Origin: Rhipicephalus microplus
Lineage: Eukaryota; Arthropoda; Arachnida; Ixodida; Ixodidae
Direction of reading: 5' to 3'
DNA length: 64,000 nt
Assembly (NCBI RefSeq): GCF_043290135.1
Contig: NW_027464589.1
Coordinates: 4,903,001 to 4,967,000, forward strand
In this document: positions 10,290 through 21,788 of the stretch, one piece after another
How positions within the stretch are numbered: position 1 is the first letter of the stretch
Layout: every line of letters begins with the position of its first letter
Position numbers and translations under genes: made by a program
The notes under the pieces: generated by a model
Database searches by the model: none
Seen by the model: only the letters and a program-made list of their open reading frames with translations
Told to the model about the DNA's origin: nothing

Positions 10290-11981
10290 CCGTATATACC
10301 AGAATATGAGTCGAGATATTTTCAATAAAGTAATAAGCTAAAGTTGCCCCTTGTTTTATATAGCGGTGTGTAGCCGAAAGTGCGCCGCTGCCTGGCAACA
10401 TGTGGCTTGCATGTGCTTGAGAAGCCGGACGCGGCCATTTCCGCATCCATATCCAATAGCAGGCTGTTTTTTTTTTTCTCCGTCTGTTTCCTTTGTGTTC
10501 GTAATTTGCTTCCGATCTGTTCTGAGTTTTCACTCTGCATGACATTGCACTGCATTTTTAGTGGTCTTTTTTTTTCCTTCACTGTATATAAGTAGCGGTG
10601 CGAGGAGGCAGTACTCAGCTATGTTTAAACTAGATGTTGTTGAGTTTGCAGAAGCGAACGGGAATATGGCTGCTCAGCACTGCTTTGGTGTATCGAAAAA
10701 AAGCGTGCGCTATTAGAAGACGCAGAAAGAGAAGCTGCAGACGAGCAATCCTCGAAAAAATGTCGTTTCGTGGACGAATTGCCGTTCATCCGCTGCTGGA
10801 GAATAAGCTAGCGGACTTTGTGCGGGAAGTTCGTGCGCGCTCGCTGCCAGTGGCCGTGGATACCATTCGCAAGAAAGCCGTGGAACTCGCTCGAGAAGCT
10901 CAACTCACGAGGAAAGAGTTTCGTGCACCAAACTTTTGGGTGCGTCAATTTATGTGAAGCAAAGGATTTTCTCTCCAGCGGCACACATCCATCTGTCGAA
11001 AGTGGCCGGAGGACTTCGAGGACAAGCTCATAAACTTTCAGCGCTTCGTGAACCGGCTTCGGGAGCAGAACGACTACATGATGGGGCCGATTGGCAACAC
11101 CGATGAGACCTCCGTGTGGTTTGATATGCCTTCATCGACCACGATCACGCAGCGTGGCGCCAAGGATGTGAAGCTGTTGTCCACTCGCAACGAGCACTCG
11201 CGCTTCACCGTCATGCTGGCATGCACGACAGATGGTAGAAAGCTTCCGCCTTTTGTCATTTTCAAACGCAAGACAATGCCAAAGGAATTGTTGTCGTTCG
11301 TGTCAACAAAAAGAGATACATAGACGAGGCCATAATGCTCGAATGAATAAAAGTGGTGTGGAACCGTCGGCCAGATACACTGCTGCGTCTTTGCAGCATG
11401 TTGGTGCTGGATGCATTTCGTGGTCACTTAACCGACGCAGTGAAACGCACACTCGGCGACGGGAAAACGGACCTCGCCGTGATACCAGGAGGTATGACGT
11501 CCACCCTCCAGCGGCTCGACGTTGTGCTAAACAAGCCGTTCAAGGACCGAGTGTGGCTGGAATACCAAGACTGGATGTTAGGCAACAACCCCAAGACACC
11601 GACGGGCCACCTACAAAGGCCTCCGCTTGCGACTGTTTGTGACTGGGTGCTTTCCACTAGGCATTCCTTGCCAGATTCCATGGAGGAAAAACCTTTCAAG
11701 AAATATTGCATCAGCAGCTCGCTGGATGGCACTGAAGACGACGCACTGTGGGAGGCAACCAGCAACAAACTCTTGTCTTCAGAAGACAGTGGTGCTTTGT
11801 CAGACGAATAGAAGAAGTTGCGTTGGTGGTTGAGGGGAGCTCCGACGATCGGCGTGCGGTGTGCCCAATTTGCAAATAATTGTGGTTCGGCTGTTTTTGG
11901 TTGTTATTTTTTTTTTTTCGGAAACCTGAACTTGGAGGGTCGACCTATATTCCCACTCGACCTATAGTCCAGTTTATATGG
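10290..11981 (+). mobile_element. pogo-like DNA transposon inserted in gypsy A
   Basis: The ends CCGTATATACCAG (10290) and CTGG/TTTATATGG (to 11981) form imperfect inverted repeats of about 25 bp that include a GTCGAG block. TA dinucleotides at 10288-10289 and 11982-11983 form the target duplication. Removing the element and one TA restores the gypsy RNase H-integrase linker frame exactly. It holds a decayed transposase in plus orientation, opposite to its host element. Confidence 0.85.
10621..11811 (+). pseudogene. pogo-type transposase, frameshifted
   Basis: An ATG at 10621 opens a pipsqueak-like helix-turn-helix (DVVEFAEANGN, FGVSKKSV). The frame shifts to the one starting near 10750 for the CENP-B-like DNA-binding part (VREVRARSLPVAVDTIRKKA), and again before 11048. 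The DDE domain shows IGNTDETSVWFDMP (first Asp), LVLDAFRGHLTDAV (second) and TLQRLDVVLNKPFKD (third). A stop and frame change near 11323 split it. Length and block order fit pogo/Tigger transposases of about 450-500 residues. It is not translatable as one protein. Confidence 0.85.
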
Positions 11982-12019
11982 TAGGTAACAATAAAGTCAA
12001 ATTCTTGAAGCCGAAAACT

Positions 12020-13744
12020 TCAGCGTGCAAGACAACCATTTGGATCTTTCAAGTTGAATAACCAACAGAGTGAGTGGTGATCGCTGATAACGGTGAATGG
12101 GCAGACGTACAAATAAGGACGAAACTTCAGGACTGCCCACAGTATTGCTAGACATTCTTTCTCTGTCGTAGTATAGTTAGCTTCTGATCGGGACAGCGCC
12201 CTGCTGGTGTAGGCGATCCCCTTTCCATGTTGTCCTTTGACTGTATGAGCACTGCTCAAAGACCCACATTACTAGCGACTGTATGTGGTATTATTGGCGC
12301 ATCTTCATCGAAGTAGGCGAGCACGAGCGGTGTTTGCATGCGCTGACAAAGCTCGTGAAATGCCTACTGCTGGTCTTGGCCTCATGTGAAGGGGATATCT
12401 TCCCGAGTAAGTTGTGTCAATGGCCAGGCGATGCGTGAAAAATTGGCAATAAACCGCCGGTAATAGGCACAGAGCCCTAAAAAACGTTGCACAAATTTTT
12501 TGTCTGATGGCGTCGGAAAATTCGCCAGGGCAGCAATTTTATCCTGGTCGGGTCAGATCCCTTGGTTGCTCACAACGTGACTGAGGAATTAAAGTTTGTG
12601 GAAGCCGAAGTGACACTTTTCGGGTATTAGAGTAAGACCAGATAAGCATATCCCTTCAAAAACTGCTTGGAGCCTTCGTAAGTGTTCCTTAAAAGTCGCC
12701 GAAAAGACAATCACGTCCTCGAGGTACACCAAGCAGGTTTGCCACTTAAGTCCCGACATAACCGTGTCCATTAGACGCTGGAATGATGCTGGTGCCAAAC
12801 ACGAACCGAAAGGAAGTACCTGAAATTCATAAAGTCCATCGGGCGGTCTTCTCGCGATTTTTCTCATCCACTTCAACTTGCCAGTAGCCGATTTTCAAGT
12901 CCATGAACGAAAAGTACCGTATGTTTCATAGTCTATCCAATCAATCATCAATATGTGGCAGAGGATAGACGTCTTTCTATGTAATCTGATTTTGCTTTCA
13001 ATAGTCGACGTAGAAACTGAAGCTGCGGTTCTTTTTTTTGACGAGTACTATTGGTGATGCCCAAGGACTGTTAGATGGTCGAATAACACCATCTTCCAGC
13101 ATCGTTTTCACCTGTTTTTGAATTGCTTCACACTCTTTTGGGGCCACGCGATAAGGATTTTGTCAGATGGGCCTGGTGTCGGCATCCGTGATGATGTAGT
13201 GTTTCGTCAGTGCCGTTTGACCAACTTTTGATGTGGATGAGAAGCAGCCGTGGAACTTGTTGATCAGCATGAGAAGGCGGCCTCGCTCAATGAGAGATAA
13301 CGTTGGACTAACGTCGACAGATATTGGTGTAGTGATAGTAGATGCTGCTGCTTCCTCCACTAAATGACAATCTTCTATTTGAGTGAGCTTGTTAAAATAG
13401 GCAATAGCCGTGCCTTTAACAATGTGTCGGTGTTCTCTGCTGAAAATTGTCAACAAGAGTTCAGCGCATCCGTCAATAACAGTGATGACAGCCCTGGCAA
13501 TAGAAATACTGCTAGTGAATGCGAGCTCCTTGACGTGTTCAGCGATGGCAGTACCGTTTTGTAAGATGTCGCAGTGCACGGATACGAGGAAGCAACTTTG
13601 TGGTGGCAGTATGACGTCTTCATCGGCAATACGAAAGCGAGGTGGTTGGTGTTCCTCATCAGTAGCAGTGTGCGAGCTTATAGCGAACGTTACGCTTTTG
13701 TCGTGGAGGTCAATTACAGCCCTGTATTCGGGCAAGAAATCCAT
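12020..13744 (-). pseudogene. Gypsy A reverse transcriptase-RNase H, broken
   Basis: 13744-13163 gives the protease-to-RT linker. 12876-12589 gives RT blocks (PDGLYEFQVLPFG, TCLVYLEDVIVF, PEKCHFGF), and 12259-12020 gives RNase H ([26 protein letters not shown]). The RT active site reads YLED instead of YLDD (complement of 12712-12726), which should abolish polymerisation. The stretches between are in other frames. It continues across the pogo insertion into the integrase. Confidence 0.85.
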
Positions 13745-13952
13745 TCCTAATATGAGTTTTTTACGACACCATGAAGAATGACGAGGGTGGCGACAAAGGT
13801 GGAATCAACGATGAAGAGTCGGGTCATTCACTTTCCAGTCCGTGTCATCAACTGACCACCTGCAGTTCTTATATTGGGTCCGTGCCATGGAATTTTCACC
13901 TTCCTTAGTCTTTCGGCTAGCTGAAGGCTTATTATAACTGAACTGAACTGAA

Positions 13953-14557
13953 CTATATAACTGAAGGCTTATTAGAAAAGTAGGAGCCAGTGTCCACAAG
14001 AGCCGTCACTTGGTGGCCGTGAACGTGAACAACGAGGTCAGGGCTGATAACCTCGGTTACGTCGGCAGTTGTCTCATTCGACGGATTAGTCGTTGCTGTC
14101 GTCTTCTTCGGCATCGGCAGCTTCGAGCTGTCATTTTTCTGCAACGGGGCTGTTCGGAATTTCGATTATTGACAACTCCACCCCTCGAGGTCACTGCGTC
14201 TAGTTTCCCTCGTTGAGGGCTAGGGGACCTGTCCCTGGTGACATCGGCAAAACTGCGACGATTAGGTGAACTGGCCCGCGCAGGAGGTGGAGAACGTGAT
14301 TCGGGATTTACTGGATTTTGCGGCGGTGTGTTCACAGGAGTGTCGTTGTACATGCGCCGATCATCGTACGTAGCGTAATCATGGTAGCGAAGAAAGTTGG
14401 AGTACTGAGCGTCGCAATAATGGCAAACTCTGTAGACGTGCCCAGCTTCGCCACAATGAGAGCATACCGCTCGATGGTCAGCGGTGCGCCACAAATCGGT
14501 TTTCCGATGCTCGTAGGTAAGCGAGGACTCACTACTGGGCCAGGTTCTGGGTTTCAC
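13953..14557 (-). pseudogene. Gypsy A gag C-terminus and protease start
   Basis: 14557-14057 carries a zinc knuckle, VCSHCGEAGHVYRVC, followed by a Pro/Arg/Ser-rich tail. The overlapping frame 14144-13953 has VTALVDTGSYFS, the DTG active site of an aspartic protease. Gag would bind RNA and the protease would cut the polyprotein. The two frames overlap and the protease is soon interrupted by a TA-rich stretch near 13940. Confidence 0.75.
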
Positions 14558-14771
14558 ATATTAGCTATACAGCATACGTCTTGTCAGAGAAATCGGCAAG
14601 GTTGGAAAAGTCGTCGGCGCTAATAGCGGCTGTGTTTGCAGGGTTGGCATTGGTCCAGTCATTGGAGTCCGCTGTGCCGAAGGCGCGACGACGGGGCGTC
14701 AGACTGCATCAGCATAGGTAAGATGTCGTCGCACATCACCATAGCCAGATGAAGAGAGAGCTTGACAGACC

Positions 14772-16491
14772 TCATCTCAGACAACATCGGCAACAAAAGA
14801 CAATGCCGGCATCGGTTCGGTTGCTGTAATTAAAACGCAGCTTCCTGTCTTCCGGCATCTCGGGATCTGCCCTGCCGAAAAGACGGGTCATGTGCACATA
14901 ACAGGAACAGGCACGACTGGCGCAGACGCGACCAGCGGAAGCACCTCCGCTATATGCTGAATCATAGCTGACACTGGAATCTGGGCTGTTACGCTCGGCA
15001 GATACACTTCCGGTGGAGGGCAAACAGAAACAGTATCCCGGAGATCATCATCAGTTGGAAGAAGTACAGCCGAAGTGGAAGTAGCAGCAGGCAGAATGGG
15101 AGTAGCAGACACAAGCCAAGTATTGACAGATGAGGCGGAAATGGGGAAGGTATGGTCAGCAGTTGCGGCGCGACCGAAACAGCCATTCTCGCAGTAGAAG
15201 TACTCCGAGTCGAAGCATGTATAGTCCAGGTATGCCCAACTACAGGCAACATGACAGGAGCAGGCGCATCAAGAACACAATCATCTGGGACGCCAACAGG
15301 TGCAGCCCCAGTGAGCACACTCTTAGTCTGTGCCGGAATCATTGTAGCCACTTGCAGGACAATAACTGTATTGGTCACCGTCGATGTGCCTTGATGACCG
15401 GTTGACTCCGTAGTAGTGCGGCAGAATCGCGCGAAGTGTCCACTACGTCCGTACCGCGAACACGTCCGGCTCCTGGCAGGGCAAGCGGCAGAGTTGGCCC
15501 AATGTAGCGTGTCACGCCGCAGCGGTAACAGGCACCCATGTGAGACTGCGGTGAAGCGGGAGAGGAGGTGTCCCACCGGCGCCATCTTGCAACGAAGCTT
15601 GGGGAGGAAGGCCACCCTTTGGCCTGCCATCTTGAATAGCTCGGTGAGCTGAGCTGCCATCTTGAACCAGACGCGATGACACGGCGTCATTTGTATTCCC
15701 GATAACTGCAGCGACTAGCGGTCGACTCCCTCCTCCTCTCTCATTACGTCGAGCGCCTTCTGTAGGGTGAAGTCCTTGCCCATTTCAAAAAAAGTTCTTT
15801 AGAGGTGCGGCGACGCGATGCCAGAAACGACCTGGTTGAAGGCGAGGATATTGCCCACCACGCCGAATTCACAAAGCTTGGCTACTCGGCGTACTTCCAG
15901 AATAAATTCTACCACCGACTAATCTGAGCCCTGACGCAGGGCTTTGAAGTGGGCGCGCAGACACGCCGCGCCCCGTTGAGGGTAAAATAGTTCATTAAGC
16001 AGCGCAAGAGCTTGCTGAACACGTTCGGCGTCGTCTCTTGAGTGGGCCGGTCGGCTACCGGCTGCTGCTCATCTTCGGCGGCACGGAGGTAGGTGTTCAG
16101 ACCGGCAACGCCCAAGACGTTCAGGAGCAGCACCTTCTTGTGCTCGTGCGTGGCGTCCCTGGCAGCGGCGTCGATGTAGACCTATAACACCGAATGCCAC
16201 TGCCTCCATGGAATAGGCGGTACACCGGGGAACTGAAGGAATGGAGGCGGAGAGACAGCCGCGTTCATGCTTGTTGAAGAGAGCGTTGATAAGGCAGTTC
16301 AGGAGAGACGCGCACGTCGGTAGGTTTTGTGACCGGACTGGCACAGTAAGTGTACAAAAATAGTATGGATGCAGAAAATACAGTACCGGTGAGACAGCTT
16401 GCACGGGTGCTGAGTCCAAAGCATGAGAAAGAAGGCTGGATGCCCACCTTGACACCTGAGGCATGTGGATTGAAGATCCTCCTCGCCAAAA
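14772..16491 (-). pseudogene. Gag remnants (A N-terminal part, B gag), degenerate
   Basis: 15023-14772 contains MTRLFGRADPEMPEDRK, close to MAHLFRRADPDLPEARK in the gag at 18049-18645, so it is probably gypsy A gag. Upstream, 15690-14989 holds CSRYGRSGHFARFC, a zinc knuckle of another type whose second Cys is Tyr. 16133-15909 is a helical gag part. Next to the right-hand LTR, TTTTGGCGAGGAGGATC is a plausible primer binding site. All frames are broken and the A/B border cannot be fixed by eye. Confidence 0.5.
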
Positions 16492-16638
16492 TTTAGTATC
16501 GTGCGGCGGACGCGCCGCACGGAAAACACAGGGCATGGCACTGAAGCACCGGTCGACACGAGGTATGCAGCAGCCGGTAGCCAAGAAGGAACTCTTTTTA
16601 TATATACAAACATCACTATATATACATACATATCTACA
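16492..16638 (-). repeat. LTR copy, gypsy element B (5' side)
   Basis: 147 bp, reading TGTAGATATG to ACTAAA on the minus strand. The expected terminal ACA is changed to AAA here but intact (CTACA) in the copy at 8569. A purine-rich AGGGGGCAT lies directly outside its start, as if a polypurine tract preceded it, which leaves the exact arrangement open. Confidence 0.55.
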
Positions 16639-17935
16639 ATGCCCCCTAGAGGCCAGCTAACCGGTTCCAAAACCGGAACCGAAACCCCAATACCACAGTG
16701 ATCTGCATACAAGCTCTACTCGCGAATTCGGATCAAATTGAGCTTCCTAGTTTAGAAACACTTGTGCTGGCTTTACTGTGATGTTGTAATAGCCTGGTGC
16801 AGTCGCATTTCTTTTCTTTGTTTGTTTGAGTAGATGGAGGTGTGCTTGCACTCTCGGCACTAGACACCTTAATTTTCAATCGTTAACCTTGTCAAATGTC
16901 TGTAAACTCTTAATGCCACTGTACAAATATTATATGACATGGCTTTTGTTCAGTGAGCCATGGCTAATAAATTGGCTGATAAATGAGTTTTACACTTCAC
17001 GGCCCACAATATACAATTGGCAGTTTATACATTTTGCTCATTGTCTTATCGCTGTGGAACTTTATTTGACCATAAGGCAATAGCAGGAATAGTAACTATA
17101 ATAACGTAATGTCTTAGTTTTGCCGCAACAGCAAAGCAGTCAATGCGAAGAACACAAACTGGAATGCCTTATAAAAACAAGGTTAGCCGCGAGCTCTATT
17201 AAGGTCTTTAGTGACTCATACTCATGGCATTCACCTGTGTCTGCCCTGAAACGATGCCAGCTGTGGCTTCTGCTCCTCACACTAGATAATACTAGATAAT
17301 ATTTAGCACAATGAAACACGAGAAGGGAGGATAGTGTTGTGTTTTCCATTCTTCTCCTTGGGTTTCATTGCTCCAAATATTACCCATTGTCTTACCAACA
17401 AGGACACATTTGTTCCGCTCACGCTCTCTCAACAATGAGACGACGGTACAGCATCTAGTCGCAGCCGTCGAATTAGTCGGGTGACTCCCATGCAGCCCGG
17501 TGATGATTCCACGGCACAGACTTTCATCGAAAACACTTTGGAACTTACAAAGTGTCTGTCAATTTTTTTATTGAACCCAGCGTAAGTGAACAAATTGGCA
17601 ATGTAAGGAAAGAGCACTTGCTGTAGCGAGTGAAGCCAATTCTTTATCGTAAATCGAGCGGTGAAAACTGAATGTGAGCTGTGAGCCGTCTTCTGATCGC
17701 TTCGTAAAGCGCGCGCACTTGACCACATCTACAGTTCTGAGTATGTCGAAGCCCTTCCCTTTTTTCTTTGCTCCTCTCCCTTTTTGAGCCGCGTACTTCA
17801 GCTGCTTTTTGCACTCTTTCACTTACACAAAAACACACAATGCGCGGGGCGATGTCTATTGATTGGAGCTTTATACAGAACATGACGGTGGTGCCAATGA
17901 CAAAAACATACCCAGATTGTCCCTATGACTGTCCT
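16639..17935. other. Intron, nothing recognised
   Basis: No open frame with family features, no paired LTR or inverted repeat, and no splice-bounded myosin exon seen. Composition is AT-rich up to about 17.2 kb, then average. Confidence 0.4.
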
Positions 17936-17971
17936 GGTGGTGGTGGTGGTGGTGGTGGTGGTGGTGGTGGT

Positions 17972-18010
<39 letters not shown>

Positions 18011-18044
18011 GGCGGTGGTGGTGGTGGTGGCGGCGGCGGCGGCG
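17936..18044. repeat. GGT/GGC triplet repeat
   Basis: About 109 bp of pure GGT then GGC then mixed triplets. In different frames it reads as poly-Gly on the plus strand or poly-Thr/Ala/His on the minus strand. It sits at the 3' end of the gag fragment at 18049. Confidence 0.95.
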
Positions 18045-18048
18045 GATT

Positions 18049-18645
18049 TCATACAAGGCCGGCGAAGAGCGGTTCCTTAACTCCCCAAATCAGGTGATGA
18101 ACTTTCCTCGCCTCGGGCAAGTCAGGGTCAGCGCGGCGAAATAGATGGGCCATATCCTCAGCAAACATAGTGACGCTTTCATTCGGCTTTTGCATGCGAG
18201 CTTCAATCATCTGTTGTGCGAGATCCCGTCGGTCCGCACTCAGGAACGCCACAAGAAACGTTTGACGGAAATCGTCCGAGGTTTGGAGAGTAGGCTCCCT
18301 GTTCACGTACCATGTGCGAGCGCTATTTTCCATTGCGAAGTAGGCACCACCAAGTTTCTCTTGCGCGCTCCAGTGATTCACCACAGCGGTCCGCTCGAAC
18401 TGGTTGAGCCAGTTCTCGACATCTTCGTATGGTTCTCCACGGTAGACTTCGGAAACACGAGGAGGCTCAGAAGTTTCCTGGGAAGGAAGAGTCGTCTGAG
18501 CCGGAGGAAAATTCGCAGATGTTGAAGGGGCCGCCATGTTGGTAAGGGGAGATGCAGTCAAGGGTTCTGGACTTAGGCCTAGTCCGGGCCGGCTAAATCG
18601 GTGGCTGAATCCGAGGCCCCAGAGTGGGTGTACGGTCACGAACAA
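18049..18645 (-). pseudogene. Ty3/gypsy gag, truncated
   Basis: An open frame of 198 codons. An MAAPSTSANFPPAQ start region (about 18537) leads to a retrotransposon gag domain: EPYEDVENWLNQFER, AYFAMENSARTWYVN, FAEDMAHLFRRADPDLPEA. Such gag proteins form the particle and pack RNA. The frame ends at the triplet repeat, and the knuckle and pol are missing. A CTGGTGGAGG primer-site-like sequence and an LTR (18688-18875) lie just upstream on the minus strand. It is related to the gag piece of gypsy A at about 14.8 kb. Confidence 0.8.
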
Positions 18646-18687
18646 TGCTTTCCTGCATCAGGTTGCAGGCCCCAGAACCTCCACCAG

Positions 18688-18875
18688 TGTCGCGACGTGA
18701 ATGTAGAGGTCGTATTTGAAGAAGCTGAGAAAGCAGCAGTGGGTCGGTCTTTTTATTTACTGCACCCCAGAAATTTTCTCGTCTTTCTCGTTGTTGCGTT
18801 CTGCATGAAAGCTAAAAGCATGCAGATGAGCGTATGCACTGTCGCCTTTGTCTTTCTCGCAGGACGCACGTGACA
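18688..18875 (-). repeat. 5' LTR of the truncated gypsy
   Basis: 188 bp with TGTCACGTGCG start and CGTCGCGACA end on the minus strand. It contains an AATAAAAAG signal. The gag frame at 18645 follows after a short leader. No 3' partner LTR was found, so the rest of the element is lost. Confidence 0.65.
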
Positions 18876-19690
18876 ATATGTAACTGTATACAAATAAGAC
18901 AACCTGTCGTATCATTCACTCTATGTGGCAGCATTAGATCAGATGGGGTTCGGTGAGGGTGTTCAGATAGATAGATGTATGAGAGACTTCGTTAGACCTG
19001 AGGTGCTCGACTCAATGCTCAGCGGGCCAGATAAAAAAAATTACATACACGCACGGTATGCAACATCATTACGCTCGTTTTATTCTCGACAAAACATTGT
19101 TTAAATTCGACTGTTTGGTCCTAGTTCTACGGCAAAACATTGTTTAATTTCGACTGTTTGGTCCTAGTTCTACTGGAGACCGTATTCACTATGGAATAAA
19201 TATAGCAGACATATTCACGCCATTCCGACACCACTAGGCAGGAGCATACGTTTCTCGCCTGACCGCTTGGATGCAATGCCTCCTCCTTTCTTGTTGATAT
19301 AATTAGGAAGAAAAAAAAAAGATGCAGGGATACATCCTCCTTATTTCTATGTATTGTTTCACTTGAATTTGCAGCAGTACCGCCAGTGCCCTTTAGTTTT
19401 GTTATAGCGATGCGCGTACCAGCTAATACTCTCATCTGCGGGAGCAGTTGAGAAGTCGTGCTTTGACTGCGGTCGTGGAAACTCCAGCGCCGGTTCTCTA
19501 TTAGACTTTGTCTCGCACGATTCACAGGACACAGCTCCCCCATGTTCTACAAGGTGAGCCCACTGTCGAATCAACATGCTCCTGGGTATCTTGACTGGGA
19601 AGGGCAGTGCAGGAGCAGATCGCTAAAAGACCACAAGGAAGCGGGTTGAATCACATAGAGCCTTTCTGGTTGTGAACACTTAAATCACCA
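18876..19690. other. Intron with a 43-bp tandem duplication
   Basis: aaaacattgtttaaattcg at 19091 recurs at 19134 with one change, giving two copies of a 43-bp unit. Otherwise nothing recognised. Minus-strand ORFs at 19127-19577 show no family features. Confidence 0.5.
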
Positions 19691-19924
19691 ACAATACAAC
19701 AGCCACGTGCAAATCACATTTTTCTTTCTCTTTTTGCTGTCCACTGTTTTTGAAGGCTCTCTGCAGTTTAGCATTGGCCGACCACTTTCGCGAATGCGCC
19801 CCGGCGCCTACCATTTTAGTCCTGCTGTTTCCGAAAGTGGGTTGAACTGGTCGTTCCTGCTGCCGACGACCTCTCCACCACGGGGTGCGTTTTTTCGAGG
19901 TCCGCGGCCGATGGTACTTCAGGC

Positions 19925-20884
19925 ATGCTTGCTGCCGGCTCGTCTCAGCCGACCTCCATGGCTCACGGCACGGCTGACACGTCGGGTTCTGCGACGGCGG
20001 CGTCATCGAGCGCCCTGGCGTCTACAACGACTGCGGACATCGTCACGCCTGCTGTTCACCCCCCGGTCGCGAGGGCTTCAGTGTCAACGATGTCCGGGGG
20101 TGCCTCTCCACTCACCTCGGTAATCTGCGTGTCTGGCCGGCAGCAACCATCCTCGCCCTCGCGGTCTCTCGCGGGCGAGGTTGAAGCCAAGGGCTGTCAA
20201 CCACGGCCAGACTTCCGAGATGTTGCGACTCTGACCGACGCTCCTGAGGACGACGTGCCTGATCTGCCTATGTCACAGCAGACCGCACATCTCACGCCTG
20301 GCATGCGGGCACCCATCTTCCATACCGACCTGCGCACGAACCGACGTGCGCCGACTACTGAGGGTGATTCGCCAGGTCAGGGTACGCCCACTGAGCCTCC
20401 TCTGGAGTCCAGGTCTGCTGATTCCCGTGACACGCCTCCTGCTGAGTTCTTGACGGAAGCCGTGGGCGAGCTGGCGTGTGACTGGACTGTGGGCACACCC
20501 TTTTACGGGCCGCATGCGTCATTCACCTCTGCCCGGCGTGTACAATCCTACTTGCTCACTGCCAGCGTGGGTGGTCAGATCCACTCATATTCAGATGCCA
20601 CTCACGTCACGACACCTGCGTACCGTCATGGGCACCAGTGCTGTGCACGCCCGCGAGGGCACCGTCAAGGCCATTGCTTGTCGATGGGTGATCTGCAGGA
20701 CTTCACTACGCCACTTCTAATTGCTTCGCGCGCAGGGGCCAAATCGGCTTTTGTGCACCCGTCGTCACCTCACCCTGAACGCATCTTTACTACCTGCAAT
20801 GCTCACTCGCGACACCCTGTGCGCTCCCAGCTAGCCCCAGCTGGTCATCCTGTCACCCACTTGTGTGCAAACACAGTTTCGTAA
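19925..20884 (+). CDS. Unrecognised 319-codon ORF upstream of an LTR
   Basis: An ATG-initiated frame, GC-rich and dominated by Ala, Ser, Thr, Pro and His in its first 200 residues. It contains no zinc knuckle, RT, protease or transposase motif that I can recognise. A moderately ordered region follows (about residues 185-260, e.g. GELACDWTVGTPFYGPHAS). It ends at a TAA at 20882, about 195 bp before a polypurine tract and LTR, so it probably belongs to the internal part of a 5'-truncated LTR element. A GC-rich shadow frame or decayed gag/pol is equally possible. Confidence 0.35.
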   Translation: MLAAGSSQPTSMAHGTADTSGSATAASSSALASTTTADIVTPAVHPPVARASVSTMSGGASPLTSVICVSGRQQPSSPSRSLAGEVEAKGCQPRPDFRDVATLTDAPEDDVPDLPMSQQTAHLTPGMRAPIFHTDLRTNRRAPTTEGDSPGQGTPTEPPLESRSADSRDTPPAEFLTEAVGELACDWTVGTPFYGPHASFTSARRVQSYLLTASVGGQIHSYSDATHVTTPAYRHGHQCCARPRGHRQGHCLSMGDLQDFTTPLLIASRAGAKSAFVHPSSPHPERIFTTCNAHSRHPVRSQLAPAGHPVTHLCANTVS

Positions 20885-21078
20885 CGCTTACTTCTTCGTC
20901 CTCTGCGCAATTCCCAGTGTCGCCCACCAGAGACCCGCTGGCTCCCTTTGGTCACTACACGTTGACAAACTGGACTTCCTAAACGGACACCTTGCGGATT
21001 CTCGTTCATGTACATAGTCTCTTTCTCTTTCTTTGTCATATACACTTCAAATCGCGCAAAGCGCTAGGGGGGGAGCCC

Positions 21079-21307
21079 TGTAGTGCATGATCATCATCAT
21101 CATTTTCTTGATCACCGCGCCGCGCCACTCGCGCAGCTGACGCGAGCTCGAGCTGCGCGAGGATTAGAACGAGCTTCTGGCCTGGCGGTTTGGACGCTGG
21201 TAGCCGCCGCGGCTCCTCTTCAGGCGTGCAATAAAGTGGCGAGATCAGCACGGCCCCATCTGCCGCCTTCGACGCCGTCTCACGTCTTTCTCCTCCTCGC
21301 CGCTACA
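21079..21307 (+). repeat. 3' LTR of a truncated element
   Basis: 229 bp with perfect inverted ends TGTAG...CTACA. A CTAGGGGGGGAGCCC polypurine tract lies directly upstream (to 21078). An AATAAA signal lies at 21230-21235, about 70 bp before the end. No 5' LTR was found, so only the 3' part of the element remains. Confidence 0.8.
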
Positions 21308-21614
21308 CTAGGTTTCAGAGTTCCAAGTAGTGAACGGTAAGCGACAACACCCGCAAACAAAGCTTCAGGCTGAACAGTGTTCAAATAAGTGCCTAAATTG
21401 AAAATATGCATCCATAGACACAAAAGACCCTTTGTAAAAGCCCCTCATAACTCCTGACTGGTTGTCACATATCAATGGGATGTGGCAGGAGCAGGAGGAA
21501 GAAATTAGACATTTGCGTAAAAACCACTTGCCCCTAATGCAACACCTTACGGCAGCGAAAGCCGTGAACCAAGTTAGTGACGATTGCGAAATTGGCAAAA
21601 AGAGTGCGACACAC

Positions 21615-21788
21615 CAATGAAGAGACGAGGTCGATGCAGGGCACGTTGTCGGCGTACTCAATCTCAAGGTCGGCCAGGACACCTTCCTCCCGACACGCCT
21701 CCATGCTGCTCTTGAAGACGTGCGTGTTGTAGAAGTGCTGCATTGTCTCCGCGCACAGATTGATGCACAGGTGCTCCAGCTGACTCAA
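21615..21788 (-). CDS. Unconventional myosin, exon 3 of those in window (relay helix)
   Basis: A 174-nt, phase-0 exon. LSQLEHLCINLCAETMQHF then YNTHVFKSS is the relay helix region (compare the general FEQLCIN...HVF pattern of myosins). ACREEGV and EYADNVPCIDLVSSL follow. The acceptor ACGATGCAG lies above 21788 and the donor is GTGTGT at 21614. It joins exon 2 (FGFEDVK) and exon 4 (RTGLLS) without frame change. The relay helix transmits the nucleotide state to the converter. High confidence from motif, splice sites and phase. Confidence 0.92.

Larger units (their letters stand above)
8569..16638 (-). mobile_element. Nested minus-strand gypsy elements (A inside B)
   Basis: Two copies of a TGTAG...CTACA LTR (8569-8692 and 16492-16638) bracket pieces of at least two Ty3/gypsy elements. 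Element A supplies an LTR at about 8693-8847, integrase, RNase H, RT, protease and a gag zinc knuckle (down to about 14.6-15.0 kb). A second gag with a different knuckle and a PBS-like TTTTGGCGAGG next to the right LTR belongs to element B. The A/B boundary around 14.8-15.1 kb is unclear. Both run in the same orientation as the host myosin gene, within its intron. Confidence 0.6.

Noticed and set aside
17768..18097. Poly-Gly, poly-Thr/Ala and poly-His ORFs
   Set aside because: Pure products of the GGT/GGC triplet array on either strand.
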